NCBI RefSeq assembly: GCF_029338235.1
Contig: NZ_CP119785.1
Coordinates: 558,001 to 622,000, forward strand
From: Haloarcula rara
GTDB lineage: Archaea; Halobacteriota; Halobacteria; Halobacteriales; Haloarculaceae
Length of the DNA stretch: 64,000 nt
Direction of reading: 5' to 3'
The position numbers were made by a program, and so were the translations under genes. The notes below the pieces were generated by a model. It was given only the letters and a program-made list of their open reading frames with translations, was not told the origin of the DNA and did no database searches. Of this stretch, positions 59,686 through 64,000 are shown one piece after another (position 1 is the first letter of the stretch; each line of letters starts with the position of its first letter).

Positions 59686-59797
59686 TCAGAACGCCTCGAC
59701 GTGGGGCCCCAGGTCCAGTTCCAGCGTCCACGCCGAGCGGTCCTACTCGACGAGCATCCAGTAGGCGTCGGCGATGGCGTCGGGGTCGAGTAGCCCG
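59686..59797 (-). pseudogene. Remnant of a short-chain dehydrogenase C-terminus
   Basis: Read on the minus strand the frame gives DPDAIADAYWMLVE, a TAG stop, then DRSAWTLELDLGPHVEAF and TGA. This is the usual C-terminus of haloarchaeal SDR oxidoreductases (a DAIADAYWHLVEQDRSAWT-like end), with a Gln codon changed to a stop. The N-terminal 200 or so residues, including the TGxxxGxG motif, are absent; the region upstream encodes a different small protein. So it is a broken and truncated gene. Confidence 0.7.
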
Positions 59798-59801
59798 CGA
59801 C

Positions 59802-59939
59802 TCAGTTGAGTTGCACCAGGTCTGCGCGGATGAACTCCTCGTTACAGCAGTCACAGAAGTAGCCGCCGTGTTCCAGAACGATGGGGTTGTTGTCGCAGTC
59901 GGGGCAGACCGCTGACCGTGTTCGTTTTTCACGAGTCAT
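59802..59939 (-). CDS. Small zinc-ribbon protein, 45 residues
   Basis: The minus-strand frame from ATG 59939 encodes a 45-residue protein with CPDC (12-15) and CDCC (about 29-32) and a hairpin HGGYFCDCCNEEF typical of a zinc ribbon. It begins with basic residues (TREKRTRSA). A TATA-like AGTTATGA lies about 24-32 bases upstream. It starts where the body of the SDR remnant should be, so it replaced or displaced that gene. Nucleic-acid binding is likely from the ribbon; the role is unknown. Confidence 0.7.
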   Translation of the reverse strand: MTREKRTRSAVCPDCDNNPIVLEHGGYFCDCCNEEFIRADLVQLN

Positions 59940-60043
59940 GGTACCAAGTAGCACATATTCTGTCATAACTGTGTCTGTTACTTACTCGTACCCCGGTTAC
60001 CAGCAGTCAACTTACCGCGAGCGCAGATGCGGACCGACCGCTG

Positions 60044-60460
60044 TTACTGGCCCGAAAAGCCGATACGGCTTCCCGAGGAGAGATCGTGGTCGCCCGAGGA
60101 GCCCTGGTTCTCGAACTCGTAGCGGTCGTCGGTCAGGTAGACCGCGCCGTCCTCGACGGTGGTCTCGACCTCTTCTAGCACTGCGCCTTCACAGGGGCCG
60201 AACGTACACGACCCCGAATCGCGGTCGAAGGTCGCGCCGTGTTTCTCACACACCAGTTCGTCTTCGCGTACTGTCGCACCGCTGCCCTTGTCGAGGCGCA
60301 CGTCCGTCCAGTGGGGACAGTAGTTCTCGAAGGCGACGACGCCGTCGGCGAGCGCCACGAGAATCGCTTCCGAGGTGTCGAACCCGTCACGGACGGTAAA
60401 GAGGAAGCTCCCGTCTTCCGGGACGTCATCGACGGCCGCGATACGGCTGTCCTCGTCCAT
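60044..60460 (-). CDS. Rieske 2Fe-2S domain protein
   Basis: This 138-residue soluble Rieske ferredoxin-like protein has the two ligand motifs CPH (in NYCPHWTDV, near 47) and CEKHG (near 70), giving Cys-x-His and Cys-x-x-His, followed by FDRDSGSC and a GPCEGAVLEEVETTV strand. It has no signal or anchor. It probably acts as an electron carrier or with an oxygenase. The start at 60460 is the first acidic Met. It is divergent from the saccharopine-dehydrogenase-like gene. Confidence 0.85.
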   Translation of the reverse strand: MDEDSRIAAVDDVPEDGSFLFTVRDGFDTSEAILVALADGVVAFENYCPHWTDVRLDKGSGATVREDELVCEKHGATFDRDSGSCTFGPCEGAVLEEVETTVEDGAVYLTDDRYEFENQGSSGDHDLSSGSRIGFSGQ

Positions 60461-60554
60461 CTGTGGCGGCGATACGGTTCTGGGCGGTTTCAACTCCCGG
60501 GTGGTGTCAGCTTTTGCGGCCAACCGTTTTCCACACGGCACGCGAACACCCTGT

Positions 60555-61637
60555 ATGGGCGGCCTCCTGGTCTACGGCTCCTACGGCTATACGGGTACTC
60601 TCATCGCACAAGCGGCTGTCGAGCGAGGGCTGGAACCGGTGCTTGCGGGACGCGAGCGGCGGACACTGGAGTCACAGGCCGCCCGACTGGACTGCGAGTT
60701 CGAGGTGGTCTCGCTGGACGACCCCAGGGTACTCGATATGGTTCTCGACGACGCGGCGGCCGTGCTCAACTGCGCCGGCCCGTTCGCGCGGACCTGGGAG
60801 CCGATGGTCGAGTCCTGTCTACGCACCGGGACCCACTATCTCGACATCACCGGCGAGCTCACCGTCTTCGAGGCCATCCACGAGCAGGACGACCGGGCCG
60901 CCGACGCGGGCGTCATGCTGCTACCCGGCGTCGGTTTCGACGTGGTGCCGACGGACTGTCTGGCCGCCCACCTCGCCGAGCGCCTGCCCGACGCTGACCG
61001 GCTCGAACTGGCCTTCCGCGCCGAGAACGGCGTCTCCCGCGGGACGGCCAAGACGATGGTCGAGCACCTCGACGGCGGCGGCGCGGTCCGCCGCGACGGA
61101 CGCATCGAGGACGTGCCGGTCGCTCACGAGCGTCGTACCGTGGACTTTGGCTGGGGGCTAGAGAGCCAGCACGTCGCCGCGATTCCGTGGGGCGACGTGT
61201 CGACGGCCTCCCACACCACCGGTATCCCGAACGTCACGACCTACATGGCGATGCCGGAGCGTGCCGTCAGGATGCAACGGATGGCCGGCCTCGTCGCGCC
61301 GCTGCTCTCGCTGCCGCCGGTCCGGACCGGCCTCCAGTGGCTCATCGAGCAGACCACCGAGGGGCCGGATGCCGACGAACGAGCGAGCGGGGCGAGTTAC
61401 GTCTGGGGCGAGGTCCAAAACGAGAAGGGAGACCGGGCGGTCTCGCGACTGCGGGGCCCCCAGACCTACGCCCTGACCGTCGAGACGGCGCTGGCGACGG
61501 CCCGGCGGACGCTCGAAGGTGACGCGCCCGCAGGCTATCAGACGCCAGCCGGCGCCTACGGCCCGGACCTGATTCTGGACGTCGAGGGCGTCGAGCGCGA
61601 GGATGTGGTCGGACCCGTCCTCGACGAACCGGAGTGA
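60555..61637 (+). CDS. Saccharopine dehydrogenase-family (trans-acting enoyl reductase-like) protein
   Basis: This 360-residue oxidoreductase has an N-terminal Rossmann motif VYGSYGYTGTLIAQAA (about 6-21) and the family's LNCAGPFARTWEPM segment, then a C-terminal domain. Relatives include saccharopine dehydrogenases and mycobacterial trans-acting enoyl reductases. Substrate cannot be told. The start at 60555 is chosen at MGGLLVYG; upstream sequence is not coding for an acidic protein. It is followed by an AT-rich gap and a small zinc gene. Confidence 0.85.
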   Translation: MGGLLVYGSYGYTGTLIAQAAVERGLEPVLAGRERRTLESQAARLDCEFEVVSLDDPRVLDMVLDDAAAVLNCAGPFARTWEPMVESCLRTGTHYLDITGELTVFEAIHEQDDRAADAGVMLLPGVGFDVVPTDCLAAHLAERLPDADRLELAFRAENGVSRGTAKTMVEHLDGGGAVRRDGRIEDVPVAHERRTVDFGWGLESQHVAAIPWGDVSTASHTTGIPNVTTYMAMPERAVRMQRMAGLVAPLLSLPPVRTGLQWLIEQTTEGPDADERASGASYVWGEVQNEKGDRAVSRLRGPQTYALTVETALATARRTLEGDAPAGYQTPAGAYGPDLILDVEGVEREDVVGPVLDEPE

Positions 61638-61722
61638 TATTCTTCATATTCTTGTGATTTTAGACACTATAGATTGAATATCAACTAATTTTCTGAGTTT
61701 TATAAGCTCATTCACATGCTTA

Positions 61723-61728
61723 TTTATA
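61723..61728 (+). promoter_or_regulatory. TATA box of the small zinc-ribbon gene
   Basis: TTTATA at 61723-61728 lies 23-28 bases before ATG 61751, giving a leaderless transcript. The surrounding 90 bases are distinctly AT-rich, as is common for promoters in this genome. Confidence 0.6.
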
Positions 61729-61750
61729 GAATGGTCGTAAGATGTGATAC

Positions 61751-61885
61751 ATGGGTGCCGAAACTTCCGAGGCCAAGTGCAGGAACTGTGGATATACGGA
61801 CGACTGTGACGACGTAACTGGGAACTCGGGCTACAAGTGCGATTACTGTGGTGGGAGCAACTGGAACACGACGGACTGTGACTGA
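61751..61885 (+). CDS. Small zinc-ribbon protein, 44 residues
   Basis: This protein of 44 residues has the pattern CRNCG and CDYCGG with two further cysteines (TDDCDD, TTDCD), a double zinc-knuckle. It is rich in Asp, Asn, Gly and Thr and acidic overall. A good TATA box precedes it and the stop is followed by 80 bases before the pabC stop. It belongs to the many short haloarchaeal zinc-finger genes; function is unknown. Confidence 0.75.
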   Translation: MGAETSEAKCRNCGYTDDCDDVTGNSGYKCDYCGGSNWNTTDCD

Positions 61886-61966
61886 TACAGAGAGGTACCG
61901 ACCGCTCGACAGCGGGCCCCGTGGAGAGCCCGACACTGGCTTCCGAACGGCCGCACATAGACTGGC

Positions 61967-62839
61967 TCAGTAGCAATTCGCTTCCACCCGCTCGTCGTAC
62001 AGTCGCTGGAGCAGCTTCGTCATCGGACCGGCCCCGACCTCGATGCCGTCGACCGTCTCGATGGGGCGAATCTCCCACGTCGAATTCGTGAGAAACGCCT
62101 CGTCGGCGTTGCGCAGCGCTTCAAGCGAGTAGGCGCCGGTCTCGACCGGGAACTCCTCCTCGCGAGCCAGTTCGATGACGATATCGCGGGTCACACCGGG
62201 TAACAGGTCCAGCTCCGCGCTGGGCGTCCGGAGGCCGTTCTCGGTCACGAAAAAGAGGTTGCTCGTCGCGCCCTCGGCGAGGTTCCCGTCCACGTCGCGA
62301 AGCAAACACTCGTCGGCAGGGTCGCCGTCACCGGCCGACCGGCGGAGTTCCAGTCGCCCGAGGATGCCGTTCAGGTAGTTGTGGCTCTTGACGTCGGCGG
62401 GGACGGCCTCGTCTGGCACCCGGCGCGTTCGGACGGTCTGGACCGTCGCCGGGCCGTCCCAGACGCGCTCGCCGTCGCGGCCGCCACGTGGGAGCGGCTT
62501 CGTGATGACCACGACCGTCGGGTCGACCTCGGGCTCGGGCGTGAGTTTGCCGGGCTGAACCCCGCGGGAGACGGAAACCTTGCAGTACGCGTCGGTCAGG
62601 TCGTTCGCCGCGAGCGTCTCGTCGACCCGCTCGCGCAGGTCCTCGGGCACGGCGTCGGCAAAACCCAGCGTCTCGGCGGTGTGGCCGAGCCGCTCGCGGT
62701 GGGCGTCCCACTCGAAGGGGTCGCCGCCGTACACCCGGAGCGTCTCGAAGGCCGCGTCACCGTACATGAACCCGCGGTCGAGCACCGACACCGTGGCCTC
62801 GTCCTCGGGGACGAGTTCGCCGTTTACGTGGTATTGCAT
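61967..62839 (-). CDS. pabC: Class IV aminotransferase, probable aminodeoxychorismate lyase
   Basis: This 290-residue PLP fold-type IV enzyme has an early LDRGFMYGDAAFETLRVYGG, a Lys in VKSHNYLNGILGR (near 150) and NLAEGATSNLFFV and TPSAELDLLPGVTRD segments. The family covers branched-chain aminotransferases and aminodeoxychorismate lyase (PabC), which converts aminodeoxychorismate to p-aminobenzoate for folate. Its place directly after pabA (16-base overlap) and pabB favours PabC. The start at 62839 is MQYHVNGE. Confidence 0.85.
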   Translation of the reverse strand: MQYHVNGELVPEDEATVSVLDRGFMYGDAAFETLRVYGGDPFEWDAHRERLGHTAETLGFADAVPEDLRERVDETLAANDLTDAYCKVSVSRGVQPGKLTPEPEVDPTVVVITKPLPRGGRDGERVWDGPATVQTVRTRRVPDEAVPADVKSHNYLNGILGRLELRRSAGDGDPADECLLRDVDGNLAEGATSNLFFVTENGLRTPSAELDLLPGVTRDIVIELAREEEFPVETGAYSLEALRNADEAFLTNSTWEIRPIETVDGIEVGAGPMTKLLQRLYDERVEANCY

Positions 62840-63447
62840 GACAGACAGAAGTTCTCGACCATGGTCTTCCCGTGGTCGGTGAGGATGCTTTCGGGGTGGA
62901 ACTGGACGCCGACGTGGGGGGCCTCGCGGTGGCGGACGGCCATCACGATGTCCGCCTCGCTCTCCTCGACGGTGTGGGCCGTCTCCTCCAGCACGTCCGG
63001 CAGGGCGTCACGGTCGACCGCAAGCGAGTGATACCGGCCCACCTCGACCGGGTCCGGAACGCCCTCGAAGACGCCCTCGCCGTCGTGGGTCACCAGCGAG
63101 GACTTGCCGTGGACGACGGCGTCGGCGTGGCCCACCTCGGAGCCGTTTGCCGCACACAGCGCCTGATGCCCCAGACAGACACCCAGCGTGGGGTAGTCCA
63201 GTTCGGCGAAGGTCGGCATCGAGATGCCCGCCTCCTGGGGCGTTCCCGGACCGGGCGAGACGACGATGCCGTCGGGGTCGAGGTCGTGGACGTCGTCGAC
63301 GGTGACGGCGTCGTTGCGCCGGACGACGACGTCGTCCTCGTCGCCGCCCAGACGCAGGACCACCTCGCCGACGTACTGGACGAGGTTGTAGGCAAAGGAG
63401 TCGTAGTTGTCGACGACGAGGATGGTGGGCGCGAGCGAGTCGTTCAT
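62824..63447 (-). CDS. pabA: Aminodeoxychorismate/anthranilate synthase glutaminase subunit
   Basis: This 207-residue class I glutamine amidotransferase releases ammonia from glutamine for chorismate amination. It has [15 protein letters not shown], the oxyanion region [11 protein letters not shown], the catalytic Cys in GVCLGHQAL and the His-Glu pair in FHPESILT. Neighbours pabB and pabC point to p-aminobenzoate rather than tryptophan synthesis. It overlaps pabB by four bases and pabC by 16. Confidence 0.88.
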   Translation of the reverse strand: MNDSLAPTILVVDNYDSFAYNLVQYVGEVVLRLGGDEDDVVVRRNDAVTVDDVHDLDPDGIVVSPGPGTPQEAGISMPTFAELDYPTLGVCLGHQALCAANGSEVGHADAVVHGKSSLVTHDGEGVFEGVPDPVEVGRYHSLAVDRDALPDVLEETAHTVEESEADIVMAVRHREAPHVGVQFHPESILTDHGKTMVENFCLSCNTT

Positions 63448-64000
63448 CGCGCCCCCTCCACGGAGAGGTCCGCGCGCTGGCCCAACGCCTCGTCGACTGC
63501 GGTCACAAGGGCCCGACCCTTGTCCAGCGTCTCCTCGTACTCGCGGTCCGGTTCGGAGTCGTGGACGATACCGGCACCGACCCGGAGGTGGTACTCGTCG
63601 GCATAGCGCACGAGCGTTCTGATGACGATGTTCAGCGTCGCGCGACCGTCGAAGCCGAAGATACCGATGGAACCGGTGTAGGGGCCCCGACGGGTCTCCT
63701 CGACCTCGTCGATTATCTCCATCGTGCGGGGCTTGGGCGCGCCCGTTATCGTCCCGCCCGGGAACACCGCCGCGATGGCGTCGGCCAGGGTCGCTCGCGC
63801 CCGCAGTTTCCCACGGACCTCGCTGACGAGGTGCATCACCTCGGAGTAGCGGTCGACGCGGCGGTAGTCGGTCACCTCGACGCTGCCGAACTGGCTGACC
63901 TTCCCCAGGTCGTTGCGCTCCAGGTCGACGAGCATCGCGTGTTCGGCCCGCTCTTTTGCGTCGGTCCGCAGGTCCTCGGCGAGTCGTGCGTCGTCCTCGG
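63444..64000 (-). CDS. pabB: Aminodeoxychorismate synthase component I, 5' end outside the window
   Basis: Only the C-terminal part (about 185 codons) is in the window; the frame is open to base 64000 with no start needed. The chorismate-binding fold shows [59 protein letters not shown] and [17 protein letters not shown]. These are shared by PabB and TrpE; the adjacent pabC and the GGTITGAPK form favour PabB. The stop overlaps the pabA start by four bases. Confidence 0.85.
   Translation of the reverse strand, partial: EDDARLAEDLRTDAKERAEHAMLVDLERNDLGKVSQFGSVEVTDYRRVDRYSEVMHLVSEVRGKLRARATLADAIAAVFPGGTITGAPKPRTMEIIDEVEETRRGPYTGSIGIFGFDGRATLNIVIRTLVRYADEYHLRVGAGIVHDSEPDREYEETLDKGRALVTAVDEALGQRADLSVEGAR

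Overview
The window is haloarchaeal. The coding is GC-rich with strongly acidic proteins, most start codons sit 20-35 bases behind an archaeal TATA box without a leader, and the gene content is diagnostic: halocyanin, two geranylgeranyl-reductase family flavoproteins, gamma-glutamylcysteine ligase GshA, a HalX response regulator, archaeal CoaD, fibrillarin/Nop5, KorAB and TFB proteins. The genus cannot be fixed from the sequence alone; a Haloarcula-like relative is a guess.

Bases 1 to about 9590 are an integrated element of visibly lower GC than the rest. Every gene in it runs leftward. A tyrosine recombinase lies directly against the 3' end of an intact tRNA-Leu(UAG) gene (9591-9674), which marks one attachment boundary; the other end lies beyond base 1. 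From the integrase inward come a winged-helix protein, a small protein behind a palindromic operator, a 39-residue ribbon-helix-helix-like gene with its own palindromic operator, a complete transcription factor B, a zinc-finger protein, a YdjM-type membrane protein, and then a tightly coupled six-gene operon. That operon encodes an 80-residue protein, a large membrane/coiled-coil protein, a secreted sequon-rich coiled-coil protein with a C-terminal anchor, a thioredoxin-fold protein with a CPLC motif, a winged-helix protein with two membrane helices, and a 535-residue protein sharing a domain with the gene beside the integrase. This is the most plausible undescribed system in the window: a provirus or plasmid-like element whose secreted/membrane module I cannot match to a known family.

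From 9.6 kb on the DNA is chromosomal. 9.7-15 kb: mini-TFB, coaD, a regulator, gshA, flpA-nop5, Hsp20. 15-25.6 kb: acyl-CoA synthetase, histidine kinase, CPBP protease, membrane proteins, a hairpin-rich non-coding stretch, geranylgeranyl reductase, HalX regulator, 2-hydroxyacid dehydrogenase. 25.6-31.4 kb: asd, tyrS, nth, UspA. 31.6-40.3 kb: the quinol-oxidising cytochrome b/Rieske/halocyanin complex with small membrane partners, plus a 7TM-type histidine kinase. 40.4-49.2 kb: a degenerate NAD-kinase paralogue, a second geranylgeranyl reductase, a ferritin-like Tat protein, a metallophosphoesterase and a photolyase. 49.4-57.2 kb: korAB, a flavin reductase, an FNT-USP fusion, a CNNM transporter and a thioredoxin-reductase-like protein. 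57.4-64 kb: a transducer, small zinc proteins, an SDR pseudogene, a Rieske protein and a pabB-pabA-pabC cluster cut by the window edge.

Four intergenic gaps contain members of one repeat family (12771, 27594, 36437, 41219). The terminal and central inverted repeats are shared, but the hairpin arms differ between copies while staying complementary within each copy. Four short genes not obvious as long frames were found by reading: 7310-7429, 31641-31805, 59802-59939 and 61751-61885.
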